Source: Micavibrio_A sp041655955
GTDB taxonomy: Bacteria > Pseudomonadota > Alphaproteobacteria > Micavibrionales > Micavibrionaceae
Assembly: GCA_041655955.1 (NCBI GenBank)
Contig: JBBAEN010000001.1
Location: 620,001 to 684,000, forward strand
Reading direction: 5' to 3'
DNA: 64,000 nucleotides
Below are positions 33,891 to 42,404 of the stretch, in pieces. The notes below the pieces were generated by a model. That model was given only the letters and a program-made list of their open reading frames with translations. It did not search any database and was not told the origin of the DNA. The position numbers and the translations under genes were made by a program. The number at the start of each line of letters is the position of its first letter. Positions within the stretch are counted from its first letter, which is position 1.

Positions 33891-34634
33891 ATGAATTACA
33901 TACCAAAAAATTTCGCGCTCGATCTTAAAGCGCATATAGGCAGCTATCGCTATGATGCGGAACGATTCCGCCCGCTTGAAATGCTGGTGATGGAAAAAAT
34001 CAGGGCCTATGATCCGGAATACGGCCCCTATCTTGCCGACCATCTTGGAAAAACATCATCCTATCTCAAAGGCTTCATGATCGCCCGCGGTTATGACGGG
34101 CCAAGCGCGGACAAGGTTGCCGCCGCCTTTAAGCTGCACGATGCCGGAAAGATCATGCAAGACATCTCCCTATGGGCCTTCACCAATGAAAAGCCCGATT
34201 GGGAAAAGAAACAAAAACGCGCGGCGCATACAAAGCTTGGCCGCGCCGTCCTGATGGACGCAATGGACGAAACGGGATTCATACCGGACGGACATGATGC
34301 TCTCCATATCGAAACCATCCTTTATTTGATGGAAACGCATCATGAACGGATTGACGGTTCCGGCCCGCTCGGCTTCCATGGCGCGCAAATGGATGAAATA
34401 TTGAGGATGGCCACCATCCTTGACGAAATTGACGGCAAGATCAAAATCGCCGGGGGCAGGCCGGATGATAACAAGCCGCTCAATGCGGTGTTTCAGGAAA
34501 TCGGCGGCAGTAAACATGCCGGAAAATTCGATCTGGATCTAGTCGCCGCCTGCGAGGCCTATTGCAGGCGGAAAAACCTTTTCCTGCCGCCTATCAAAGC
34601 GCCGCAATTACAGCCCGATCCCTTGCAAATCTAA
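33891..34634 (+). CDS. HD-domain phosphohydrolase-like protein (HD-GYP variant)
   Basis: A 247-residue soluble protein with an HD-type metal site: FKLHDAGKI (His83, Asp84), His113 in AAHTKLG, and THHERIDGSGPLG (His150, His151, Glu152, Asp155). The HHExxDGxG pattern is that of HD-GYP cyclic-di-GMP phosphodiesterases, but the GYP triad is replaced by GPL. DEIDGKI near residue 182 fits the family. It has no sensor domain of its own. No ribosome site precedes the ATG. It is placed between leuC and leuD, 24 bases before leuD. Confidence 0.78.
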   Translation: MNYIPKNFALDLKAHIGSYRYDAERFRPLEMLVMEKIRAYDPEYGPYLADHLGKTSSYLKGFMIARGYDGPSADKVAAAFKLHDAGKIMQDISLWAFTNEKPDWEKKQKRAAHTKLGRAVLMDAMDETGFIPDGHDALHIETILYLMETHHERIDGSGPLGFHGAQMDEILRMATILDEIDGKIKIAGGRPDDNKPLNAVFQEIGGSKHAGKFDLDLVAACEAYCRRKNLFLPPIKAPQLQPDPLQI

Positions 34635-34658
34635 CGCTTCCCGCTTATTTTCAAGGGC

Positions 34659-35264
34659 ATGGAAAAATTCGTCAAACTCAGCGGCACCGCCGCCCCCCTT
34701 CGCATGATCAATGTCGATACGGACATCATCATCCCGAAACAATTCCTGAAAACCATCAAGCGCGCGGGGCTTGGCATCCATGCGTTCAACGACATACGCT
34801 ATAATGAAGACGGTTCTGAAAAGCCGGATTTCGTTTTAAACAGGCCCGCCTATCGCGGCGCAAGCATCCTCATCACGGGCGAGAATTTCGGGTGCGGATC
34901 GTCGCGCGAACATGCGCCGTGGGCGATCCTCGACATGGGCATACGCTGCATCATAGCCGAAAGCTTCGCCGATATTTTCTACAATAACGCCTTTAAGAAC
35001 GGCATCCTTCCCATCCGCCTTCCGAAAGAAGAGGTCGAGATGTTGATGAAGGAAGCGGAGGAAAACCCGCAAGCGCCGTTCGAGATCGATCTGGAATCGC
35101 AAACCATCACGCGCGGGAATAAATTCTCCCTCCCCTTCGCTGTCGAACCGTTCCGCAAACATTGCCTTTTGAACGGGTTGGACGATATCGGCCTGACGGA
35201 AGTCAAAGGGGCGGCGATTGCGGAATTTGAAAAGAACGATAAAGATAAACGCCCGTGGATATAA
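34659..35264 (+). CDS. leuD: 3-isopropylmalate dehydratase small subunit
   Basis: The swivel-domain partner of LeuC, 201 residues as expected. Conserved parts are NVDTDIIIPKQFLKTI, GENFGCGSSREHAPWAI and FADIFYNNAFKNGILPI. AAGGGC lies just before the ATG. It is followed closely by leuB and preceded by the HD-domain gene rather than leuC, so subunit expression may be only loosely coupled. Confidence 0.96.
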   Translation: MEKFVKLSGTAAPLRMINVDTDIIIPKQFLKTIKRAGLGIHAFNDIRYNEDGSEKPDFVLNRPAYRGASILITGENFGCGSSREHAPWAILDMGIRCIIAESFADIFYNNAFKNGILPIRLPKEEVEMLMKEAEENPQAPFEIDLESQTITRGNKFSLPFAVEPFRKHCLLNGLDDIGLTEVKGAAIAEFEKNDKDKRPWI

Positions 35265-35316
35265 GCCCCGGCGCGCAACCGATATAAGCACCGAACATGA
35301 TGACTGGATATAGACA

Positions 35317-36426
35317 ATGAGCAAACGGCATAAAATCGTCATCCTCCCCGGCGACGGGATCGGCCCCGAAATTACGGCACAGGTGAAAAGGGTCGCCGCG
35401 TGGCTGGAACAATCGGAGCGCATGACGTTTGAGATTACCGAAGACGCCATTGGCGGCGCGGCCTATGACCGCTACGGCATGCCGCTCGCCGATGAAACGC
35501 TGGAAAAATGCAAACGCGCCGACGCGATAATCATGGGCGCGGTCGGCGGGCCGCAATGGGACGGGGTTGCGTATGACAAGCGCCCCGAAGCGGGCCTGCT
35601 CCGCATCCGCAAGGAGCTTTGCCTGTTCGCGAATTTACGCCCTGCCCTTGTCTTTGATGCACTCGTCGATGCTTCGACATTGAAGCCGGAAATCGTCAAG
35701 GGGCTTGATATCCTCATTGTCCGCGAACTGACGGGCGGCGTTTATTTCGGCGAACCGCGGGGCATCGAAGATTTGGGCAACGGCGAGCGGCGCGGCGTGA
35801 ACACGCAAGTCTATACCACGTCCGAAATCAAGCGCGTCGGCCGCGTGGCGTTCGATCTGGCCCGCAAGCGCCGGAATAAAGTGACCTCGTGCGAAAAAGC
35901 CAATGTGATGGAGAGCGGCAAGCTCTGGCGTGAGGATATGACGGCGCTCCACAGGGCCGAATTTTCCGATGTCGCGCTGGAACATATGTATGCCGATAAT
36001 TGCGCGATGCAGCTTTTGCGCAATCCGTCGCAATTCGACGTCATCGTCACGGATAATCTTTTCGGCGATATTCTGTCCGACGAGGCCGCGATGCTCACGG
36101 GCTCGCTCGGCATGCTACCCTCCGCCTCGCTCGGCGCACCGGGGACGCCGGGGCTATATGAACCCGTCCACGGCTCCGCCCCCGATATTGCAGGGCAGGA
36201 CAAGGCGAACCCGCTGGCGGCCATTCTCAGTTTTTCCATGGCGCTGCGTTATTCGCTGGATGAAGGGCAAGCAGCGGACATGATTGACGAAGCCGTTCAG
36301 GCCGTTCTGGAGAGCGGCATCCGCACGGCGGACATCATGGAAGATGGATGCACGCTGGCCGGATGCGCCGCCATGGGCGGCGCGCTTTTGAAAGAGCTGG
36401 ATAAAAGGCTAGCTCAGGCAGCTTGA
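35317..36426 (+). CDS. leuB: 3-isopropylmalate dehydrogenase
   Basis: NAD-dependent oxidative decarboxylation of 3-isopropylmalate, the third leucine-pathway step. 369 residues, full length. Family segments: LPGDGIGPEI, AVGGPQWD, RELTGGVYFGEPRG, the metal-binding VTDNLFGDILSDEAAML and the cofactor loop GLYEPVHGSAPDIAG. It ends the leu cluster; leuA is not in the window. Confidence 0.97.
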   Translation: MSKRHKIVILPGDGIGPEITAQVKRVAAWLEQSERMTFEITEDAIGGAAYDRYGMPLADETLEKCKRADAIIMGAVGGPQWDGVAYDKRPEAGLLRIRKELCLFANLRPALVFDALVDASTLKPEIVKGLDILIVRELTGGVYFGEPRGIEDLGNGERRGVNTQVYTTSEIKRVGRVAFDLARKRRNKVTSCEKANVMESGKLWREDMTALHRAEFSDVALEHMYADNCAMQLLRNPSQFDVIVTDNLFGDILSDEAAMLTGSLGMLPSASLGAPGTPGLYEPVHGSAPDIAGQDKANPLAAILSFSMALRYSLDEGQAADMIDEAVQAVLESGIRTADIMEDGCTLAGCAAMGGALLKELDKRLAQAA

Positions 36427-36787
36427 AAAGGCCCTCACCGTTACGGGTGCGCGTCCTCAAGGCGGCAAGCGCCGGCGAACGAGTATAGGCTTGACCGGAA
36501 AACAACCGGCTGGAAAATCTCTGATGGAATGAAGGCTCCGCGGCAGGCAGGGCGGCGCATGGGCGGCGCCGAACGGCCATATAGCCGCGCAAAAATCATT
36601 GGCCGGAAAAATCATCGATCGGAAAATTATCGGCCGAAAAAGCCGGCTTACAATGCCGGATGAAAATCAATGGCTGGGCGCTGCCTAAAAATTATCAGGC
36701 GGGCTTGCCGCAATAGGCTGCAATAGCGGGCTGTAAGAACAGTGGCCGGAGAAAACCGGCAGATGCAATGCCCAAACCCGTAATGAA
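36427..36787. other. Intergenic region between leuB and the pilin gene
   Basis: About 360 bases without a credible gene, rich in GCCGG-containing inverted repeats and A-runs. A degenerate 16-base tandem repeat lies at 36594-36645 and a GCCGGAGAAAACCGGC hairpin near 36745. Confidence 0.55.
36594..36645. repeat. Degenerate 16-base tandem repeat
   Basis: Three imperfect units of the form ATTGGCCGGAAAAATC follow one another after leuB. Confidence 0.45.
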
Positions 36788-36815
36788 AAAAGCCCCGCAT
36801 TGTCGCGGGGCTTTT
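36788..36815. terminator. Bidirectional intrinsic terminator
   Basis: An 11-bp stem (AAAAGCCCCGC / GCGGGGCTTTT) with a 6-base loop and T tracts on both strands lies 20 bases after the pilin stop. It probably ends the pilin transcript and blocks readthrough from leuB. Confidence 0.85.
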
Positions 36816-36834
36816 CATTCTTCATCCTTCGCGC

Positions 36835-37581
36835 TTAGTTCAGGGCGCGGGAGTAAAGCGTGCAGGTACCGCCGCTGGTGTTTTCGGAATAGACGGACGT
36901 TGCGCCCGCACCCGTAAAGCAGCCCGTACCAAAGGTCTGGGTGCTGCCGGATTGCGGGATGCCGTCATCGATCTTGCGGTCGATTTGCGCCGCCGTCGAG
37001 GCCGTCAGGGCGCCGCTGGTTGCGCTGTTTGCACCTGACGGCGAACCGGCAATAGCGGTGTAGTGAGCGCCCGCCGGCAGGTTCGTGCTGCCCAGCGCAT
37101 TGGTTGCGTAGGCAACCCAGATACCGCCGCCCGTTTTCGCGGACGGGAAGATGCCGTTAAAGGTCGCGCCGCCATTCGGGTTGATGCCGGAAATCAGGTC
37201 AGCCGCGTTCAGGTGAACGAACACTTTCCCCGCCTCGCTCGCAGCCGCGGGGGCCGTCGTCACGTTACCGCCTTCGATGCGGTTATTGCCGACCGTGCCG
37301 CCCGTTCCAGCCGTGCCGCAGACACCTGCAGGACAGTTCGGAAGACGTGTGCTAGGCGCCGGAATATCACCTGGAAGCGCGCTGTATTTATCCTGGAACG
37401 TGTTGAGGGCGGCATCGAGGCCTTTCAACTGGGAAACCGTCGCCGTAACCTTGGCGTTGGCGATCAGTTCCTGCCCTTTCAGAATACCGCCGATCAAAAG
37501 ACCGATAATAACCATCACGATGGCAAGCTCGACAAGCGTAAAGCCTCCCTCCGTGCGGCGCTGTGTGTGTTGCTGTGTCAT
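36835..37581 (-). CDS. Type IV pilin-like protein
   Basis: A 248-residue prepilin. The leader MTQQHTQRRTEGG ends in a prepilin-peptidase site before FTLVELAIVMVIIGLLIGGIL; mature Phe1 and Glu5 are conserved. The C-terminal domain is Gly/Thr/Ser-rich with cysteines in NCPAGVCG, GTGCFTG and GGTCTLY that could make disulfides. It is the only prepilin-type protein in the locus, so it is the candidate major pilin; minor pilins are absent here. AGGAG lies seven bases before the ATG. It is transcribed last and has its own promoter-like sequence. Confidence 0.9.
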   Translation of the reverse strand: MTQQHTQRRTEGGFTLVELAIVMVIIGLLIGGILKGQELIANAKVTATVSQLKGLDAALNTFQDKYSALPGDIPAPSTRLPNCPAGVCGTAGTGGTVGNNRIEGGNVTTAPAAASEAGKVFVHLNAADLISGINPNGGATFNGIFPSAKTGGGIWVAYATNALGSTNLPAGAHYTAIAGSPSGANSATSGALTASTAAQIDRKIDDGIPQSGSTQTFGTGCFTGAGATSVYSENTSGGTCTLYSRALN

Positions 37582-37613
37582 TCCACTTCTCCTGTTAAGA
37601 ATTTTTTCACCAA

Positions 37614-37619
37614 ATTATA
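37614..37619 (-). promoter_or_regulatory. Candidate -10 element of the pilin gene
   Basis: A perfect TATAAT on the minus strand, 33 bases before the pilin ATG. The -35 is poorly matched (ATCTTT 18 bases upstream), which would suit an activator-dependent promoter; the adjacent AraC-type regulator is an obvious candidate activator. Confidence 0.4.
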
Positions 37620-37752
37620 TGACTGCGGGAGAACCCCAAAGATGATCGAATCTACCCGATTTCTTTGAGTCCGTCCCCATAAATTTACATTGTTTTTCAA
37701 AGATTTTCTCCCCCCTTTGGCAAAAAACCCTGTCACTTTGCCAAAACGGGAA

Positions 37753-38790
37753 TCAGCGCCCCGCACGCTGGCGGTATTCCTTCGGCGTTTCGCCCGTTAT
37801 CTCTTTGAAAACGCGGTTAAAAGTCGTGATGGAATTAAAGCCGGACTCTTCAAAAATCTGCTGTACCGGCACGCCGGTTTCACGGAGCAGCCGCGACGCA
37901 TCACGCACGCGCAGCTCGTTCAAGAGCTGTGGAATCGTTTTACGGTAATATTGATTGACCAGGCGGGAGAGATTCGCCTCCCCTACATTCAGTTCACGCG
38001 CGAGTTCGGCCCGCCCGAAACTGGCCTCCTGATAAATTTTCTGCTCCTCCAAAAGCCGCGCGAGCGCTGCGAGAATTTCCTTTTCCGCCTCGTCCGGCGA
38101 AAGCGCCGCCCCGCCGGCCATGGACGGTTTTTTTACGCTCAAAGCCTGCGGATAAATTCTGAACAGGCCGGTTCCGGCAATATAGACGAAAGCGATTCCG
38201 AGAATCGTCCGGATAAGCTCCCATTGCGCGGGCAAGATATGTTCGCTCACGACCGCCAGTACAGAGGCCAGAAAAACCGTGTTGATGACAATGAGGGAAA
38301 TAATCAGCCAGAACCGCTCACGCCCGAAACGGACATCCTTGTAAACCCCGTCGAGAAGCTCCCGCCGGCTCCAGATGGCCAGCAGGGAAAGCGCTCCCGC
38401 GACAAGGCCGGACAGGTAGAGAAACTGCATATCCGCCCCGAACAGGCGCGGCGCGAATGCCAGCGGCAAAAGCGCCAGCAACGAAAAAGCGCGGACGCTT
38501 GGCGGGCGCGGCACGGAGGCGAGCTGGAACACCAGCAAGCTTCCCAGCGGCACACCGGACAGCCAGAAAAACCACCGCAGCAAATCATAGCCGTGCCATG
38601 CGCCCTCCCACCGCGCCGCGGCGGCATCGAACAAAAACGCCAAGGACAGGCCGAGGAAATAGAGCGATGGCACAAGCATGTTCCGCACCGATCCCGACCG
38701 GAAAAGCATATAGACCAGCACATAAAGCGACTGGAACAGCCCTATCAAGGAAAGCATTTCGGTTAGCGTAAAACTGTCCATCCCGGCCAT
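37753..38790 (-). CDS. Membrane-bound AraC family transcriptional regulator
   Basis: A 345-residue protein. Residues 1 to about 225 form six or seven hydrophobic segments (LSLIGLFQSLYVLVYMLF, SLYFLGLSLAFLF, LIISLIVINTVFLASVLAVV and others). A C-terminal AraC/XylS DNA-binding domain follows (about 245-345: GEANLSRLVNQYYRKTIPQL, ending FNRVFKEITGETPKEYRQR). Regulators of this build sense membrane or periplasmic signals directly. It lies between the pilin gene and the ABC permease pair, so control of pilin expression is the likeliest job. The start may be at 38790 or the ATG at 38781. Confidence 0.88.
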   Translation of the reverse strand: MAGMDSFTLTEMLSLIGLFQSLYVLVYMLFRSGSVRNMLVPSLYFLGLSLAFLFDAAAARWEGAWHGYDLLRWFFWLSGVPLGSLLVFQLASVPRPPSVRAFSLLALLPLAFAPRLFGADMQFLYLSGLVAGALSLLAIWSRRELLDGVYKDVRFGRERFWLIISLIVINTVFLASVLAVVSEHILPAQWELIRTILGIAFVYIAGTGLFRIYPQALSVKKPSMAGGAALSPDEAEKEILAALARLLEEQKIYQEASFGRAELARELNVGEANLSRLVNQYYRKTIPQLLNELRVRDASRLLRETGVPVQQIFEESGFNSITTFNRVFKEITGETPKEYRQRAGR

Positions 38791-38804
38791 AGGGTTTTAT
38801 AAGG

Positions 38805-39566
38805 TTATTTCAGGTTTTCGCAAAGCGGATCCTGCGCGGCTTCTTGCGGCTCCAGCGTCCGTTCGCAGATAAATTCCCGCATGAAATTCACTTCGGCGGG
38901 ATGGAGCTTGTCCCCTTCCGTCGCCAGCATGCTGACCATGACTTCGTATGCCGCCTTTTTATCGCCCATGCCGAGCTGGACGAAGGCCGGCATTTGCCGC
39001 CCCCACGCCGCCATTTCAACATCCAGCCCCGCAAGCTTGTTGGCGAGTTCAAGCGCCCATTCGATATTATCCGCCCTAAACCGCGCCAGATAGACGGCAT
39101 GGGCGAGCCAGCGCCATTTTTCGGGATAAGGCTCCAGCCCCGGCGCAATCAGCGCGCGCGCGACATGGCTCGTCCTCCCCGGCTCGTTCTCCAGCGCGCC
39201 GAAATAATAGGCGGTCAGGAACGGCACGAGATCGGCGCGCGGATCAAGCGCGTGCGCAAGGCCGAACCAACCTTCGAGATAGGTGTAATTATAGTCTTTC
39301 AGCGATTCATACCGCCCGCCCGTGTTGCCGGCATTTTGCAAAAAATACCCGATCATCCGGTAAGCGATTTCCGGATCGCCCAGCGCCGCCATTCTGACGG
39401 AAGAGGCGGATGGCGGCGGCGACACATTGTTCCATTCCGGCAGGATAGTGCGGGAATGCGTCCAGAAAAGAATATTGGCGCACAGGGCGGCCATAAGAAA
39501 AACAAAACTCCGAAGCCTATGGCGCTTTTCAATCGTGAAGGCTTTTATGGCCATGCCCTTCCCCAT
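38805..39566 (-). CDS. Membrane-anchored helical repeat protein
   Basis: A 253-residue protein with one N-terminal membrane anchor (SFVFLMAALCANILFW) and a mostly helical remainder resembling TPR units (WRWLAHAVYLARFRADNIEWALELANKLAGLD). Its start codon overlaps the stop of the ABC permease gene (TAATG), so it is translationally coupled to it; an ATG four codons on is also possible. The pairing suggests an accessory subunit of the ABC system, comparable in place to PilG next to PilH and PilI of Myxococcus. That comparison rests on order, not sequence. Confidence 0.75.
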   Translation of the reverse strand: MGKGMAIKAFTIEKRHRLRSFVFLMAALCANILFWTHSRTILPEWNNVSPPPSASSVRMAALGDPEIAYRMIGYFLQNAGNTGGRYESLKDYNYTYLEGWFGLAHALDPRADLVPFLTAYYFGALENEPGRTSHVARALIAPGLEPYPEKWRWLAHAVYLARFRADNIEWALELANKLAGLDVEMAAWGRQMPAFVQLGMGDKKAAYEVMVSMLATEGDKLHPAEVNFMREFICERTLEPQEAAQDPLCENLK

Positions 39567-40327
39567 TAAAATTGCCGTTTATGCATATCCATGACGGCTG
39601 CGCCCACGATAAGGGAAAGGAAGACCGCGCATTGCGCGATGATGAACGGCAGGGAGATAGTATCCGGCACACCGTAAACGAGCCATTTCGTCTGCCCCAT
39701 CAAATCAAGCCGCGGGATAAAGATAGAAATAAATTCCATGATTCTGGCGAGGAATCCGCTCCAAGCGCCATCGGCCTTGTTTTGCAGGATGCCGAGAATT
39801 TCACCCATCAGGCGCGACAAAAGGTAAAAGCAAAAGACAATCGCAAGACTTGCCGTCGTGCTGGTAATGACCAGAGAAAAGAACATGGCAACATTGGCCA
39901 TGATGATGAATTCGACCGCGAGGCTGAGCCACCACAGCCAGACACCTTCATGAAGATTGGCCGTTTCCTGAAGCACCAAAACCAGCCCCAGGATAAAGGC
40001 CAGCACGACGGCAATAAAGGAAAAGGCCGCGGCATGGCTGAGGACGAAAGACACGCGGCCAATCGGGCGCGATAAAAGGAAATCAATCTCCCGCGAATCG
40101 AAGCCGCGCCTGATATGGCTGACGACGAACATCACGAGGATGGCCGTCCCGAAAAGGCGAAAACCATAGGCCGTAAAAACGCGCGCGAATTCAACCTGTT
40201 CAATCACGACCGAGGTCGCAAAGAAATTTGAAAGCGATACGGTCACCGCGACCAGCGCCACGATGGACAAAAGCAACTTGTCGCGCATGGCGGCCATGAG
40301 GACATAACGAAAGAGCGGCCATTTCAT
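39566..40327 (-). CDS. ABC-2 type transporter permease
   Basis: A 253-residue inner-membrane protein with six predicted membrane segments (LLLSIVALVAVTVSLSNFF, FGTAILVMFVVSHI, FIAVVLAFILGLVLVL, FIIMANVAMFFSLVI, SLAIVFCFYLLSRLM and a C-terminal one). The loop RRGFDSREIDFLLSRPIGR is typical of ABC-2 permeases. GGAGGG lies nine bases before the ATG. The only ABC ATPase in the locus is at 46883, about 6.5 kb upstream in the same direction, and is the probable partner. Confidence 0.85.
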   Translation of the reverse strand: MKWPLFRYVLMAAMRDKLLLSIVALVAVTVSLSNFFATSVVIEQVEFARVFTAYGFRLFGTAILVMFVVSHIRRGFDSREIDFLLSRPIGRVSFVLSHAAAFSFIAVVLAFILGLVLVLQETANLHEGVWLWWLSLAVEFIIMANVAMFFSLVITSTTASLAIVFCFYLLSRLMGEILGILQNKADGAWSGFLARIMEFISIFIPRLDLMGQTKWLVYGVPDTISLPFIIAQCAVFLSLIVGAAVMDMHKRQF

Positions 40328-40438
40328 GGTTTTCTGCCCTCCATAACGGGTTTGTTCGTTATTTTGTGCGGCCCGCCGGGCGGCGCGTTAAGAACCGCGG
40401 CCCGCTTGGAAAACCGCCCGCTTACAAAGCGCCGCAGC

Positions 40439-42289
40439 CTAGAGATCGAACGGACGCCTGTCTTGCGAGAATGTCCGGTACAGATCGCGATCCGTATTAT
40501 GGACGTTGTTACCGCCTTCCATAATGGTCGCCTTCAGGAAGACAACCAGTTCCGTTTTCTCGATCTTGTCGCCCTGATTGCGGAAGAGCGCGCCAAAGAG
40601 CGGCACCTCGCCCAGAACGGGAACGGCATTTTGCACCGATGTCGTGCGATCCTGGATAAGCCCGCCCAGCACGATCGCCTGACCGCTATTCATCTGGATG
40701 ACGGAATCGAATTCCTGAACATTGACCACAGGGACGGGCGATTCCACATCGACGCCCATATCCTTGGCGACAATCGTCACGCCCGGATCGTTCACATAGT
40801 CGACAATCCGCGTCACGGTCGGGCGCACGGCCATGGACACGACGCGCTCTTCAAGGTTGATGGCGGGCTGGACGTTGATGAGGACGCCTTCCGGCACGTT
40901 GCGGATATTGCTGTTGATGTTCACGCGGTCCGGCTCCGGCGCTTCACGCTCTTCACGTTCAAGCTGGAGCTGGAAGTAAACCTGGTTCCTTGCCACGTTC
41001 AGGACGGCGGACTGGTTGTTCAAAACCGTCAGGCGCGGGCTTGCGAGGGCGCGTACGGCGCCGAAACGGGCCATAGCCTCGACCGCCGCGTTCAAATCGC
41101 CGCTAGCATAGACGGCGGACAGGTTGATGCCGGGATCGGACGGGCCTTCAAAGCGCGGTATGAGGCCTGCCCCGGTGCTGTTCACGCCGAATGACGTGCC
41201 GCTGCCGAAAATGCCGGGCAGCGACCAGTTGATACCGGCGGCGAACTCGTCATTAAGGGCGACTTCAAGAACCTTCGCCTCGATCAGCACTTGCGATGTC
41301 ACGGAACGGCGGAGCATATCCAGATAATCGCGCACCTGTTTATGGAGGCGTTCCGACGCGAACACGGAAATCATGCCGGCCTGTTTGTTCAAGGAAAAAC
41401 GCGGCAGGAACGGATCTTCGCCCGTCTGGTTCTGGCTGTCCGGATCGTCTTCCGGCGAAAGCGGTTCGACCCGCAGGACGGCGTTCGGCGCCGCTACGGT
41501 CATTTCGCCATTCGCGGTCATCAGGATCGGATCGACCTGCGCCGCCGCTTCCGACACGTTGGTGATGCGCGGATCGCGCTGGGTTCTAAGCGTGCCGGCA
41601 TCGCGGTTCACGGTCAGGATTTGCTGAAGGTTGGAATCAAGTTCCGCCCAGAAATCATTCTCGCTCTTGGCTTCCGCCTTGAAGCTGGAGCCCGTATCGG
41701 CACCCTCGCCCGAAACGACGGCGACGTCGTTGGTGATGGAGCTTGTGTTGGTGCGGACATAGCTCAGATAGTTGATTTTATAGATCTCGTGATACGGCGT
41801 ATCCAGTTCGACGCGCACGCTGTCGCCCTCGAATTTATAGCGAAGACCCGCGCTTTCGGCGAGGCGGTCAATCACCTGATCGAAAGGACGGTTGCGCGCG
41901 GAAAAGATAACGCTCCCGCGGATGCGCGGGTCAAGCTCGATATCGTAATCGGCCTGTTCCGCAAGTTCATACAGAATATCCTTGAGCGGAATGCTCTGGT
42001 TCACGGAAATCGACACGAGCGGCATCGTCTTCATCCTGTCGGTCGGCGTCGCGATATACGGCTTCAAATCCGGAATTTTGGAATCGGGCGCGTTTTTCTC
42101 CGCAATATCGGGAAGGCGCGGCGCGAGCGCATCACGGTAATCCTGCACCTCCATATCCGAACTGCGATCGATTTTCAGCTGGTTCTTGGCCAGATCGCAC
42201 CCCGCCAAAGACAAGGAAAGCAAGCCCCCCAACATCAGAATAGAACATGTTCTAAAAGTAAAAGAACTGGAGATACGCAGTTTCAGCAT
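40439..42289 (-). CDS. Secretin, MshL/PilQ type lipoprotein
   Basis: A 616-residue outer-membrane secretin. The signal ends in LSLAGC, so it is probably lipidated, as in MshL. An N-terminal STN-like domain (SINQ... IPLKDILYELAEQADYDIELD) precedes a secretin N domain with KVLEVALNDEFAAGINW and the secretin core (SPRLTVLNNQSAVLNVARNQ, VNVQEFDSVIQMNSGQAIVLGGLIQDR, GEVPLFGALF). It forms the outer-membrane pore for the pilus. The ATG at 42289 is chosen because it begins the lipoprotein signal. Confidence 0.92.
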   Translation of the reverse strand: MLKLRISSSFTFRTCSILMLGGLLSLSLAGCDLAKNQLKIDRSSDMEVQDYRDALAPRLPDIAEKNAPDSKIPDLKPYIATPTDRMKTMPLVSISVNQSIPLKDILYELAEQADYDIELDPRIRGSVIFSARNRPFDQVIDRLAESAGLRYKFEGDSVRVELDTPYHEIYKINYLSYVRTNTSSITNDVAVVSGEGADTGSSFKAEAKSENDFWAELDSNLQQILTVNRDAGTLRTQRDPRITNVSEAAAQVDPILMTANGEMTVAAPNAVLRVEPLSPEDDPDSQNQTGEDPFLPRFSLNKQAGMISVFASERLHKQVRDYLDMLRRSVTSQVLIEAKVLEVALNDEFAAGINWSLPGIFGSGTSFGVNSTGAGLIPRFEGPSDPGINLSAVYASGDLNAAVEAMARFGAVRALASPRLTVLNNQSAVLNVARNQVYFQLQLEREEREAPEPDRVNINSNIRNVPEGVLINVQPAINLEERVVSMAVRPTVTRIVDYVNDPGVTIVAKDMGVDVESPVPVVNVQEFDSVIQMNSGQAIVLGGLIQDRTTSVQNAVPVLGEVPLFGALFRNQGDKIEKTELVVFLKATIMEGGNNVHNTDRDLYRTFSQDRRPFDL

Positions 42290-42404
42290 GGTTATGTCCG
42301 TAAGATAATAGCCCGCGAGGAAAATAGAATCAGTTCCCAAAGTTTGCTATGGATCCCCTGCGGACGCAAGGAGATTGCGGATTTTTTACCATGTTTTCCG
42401 AGAA

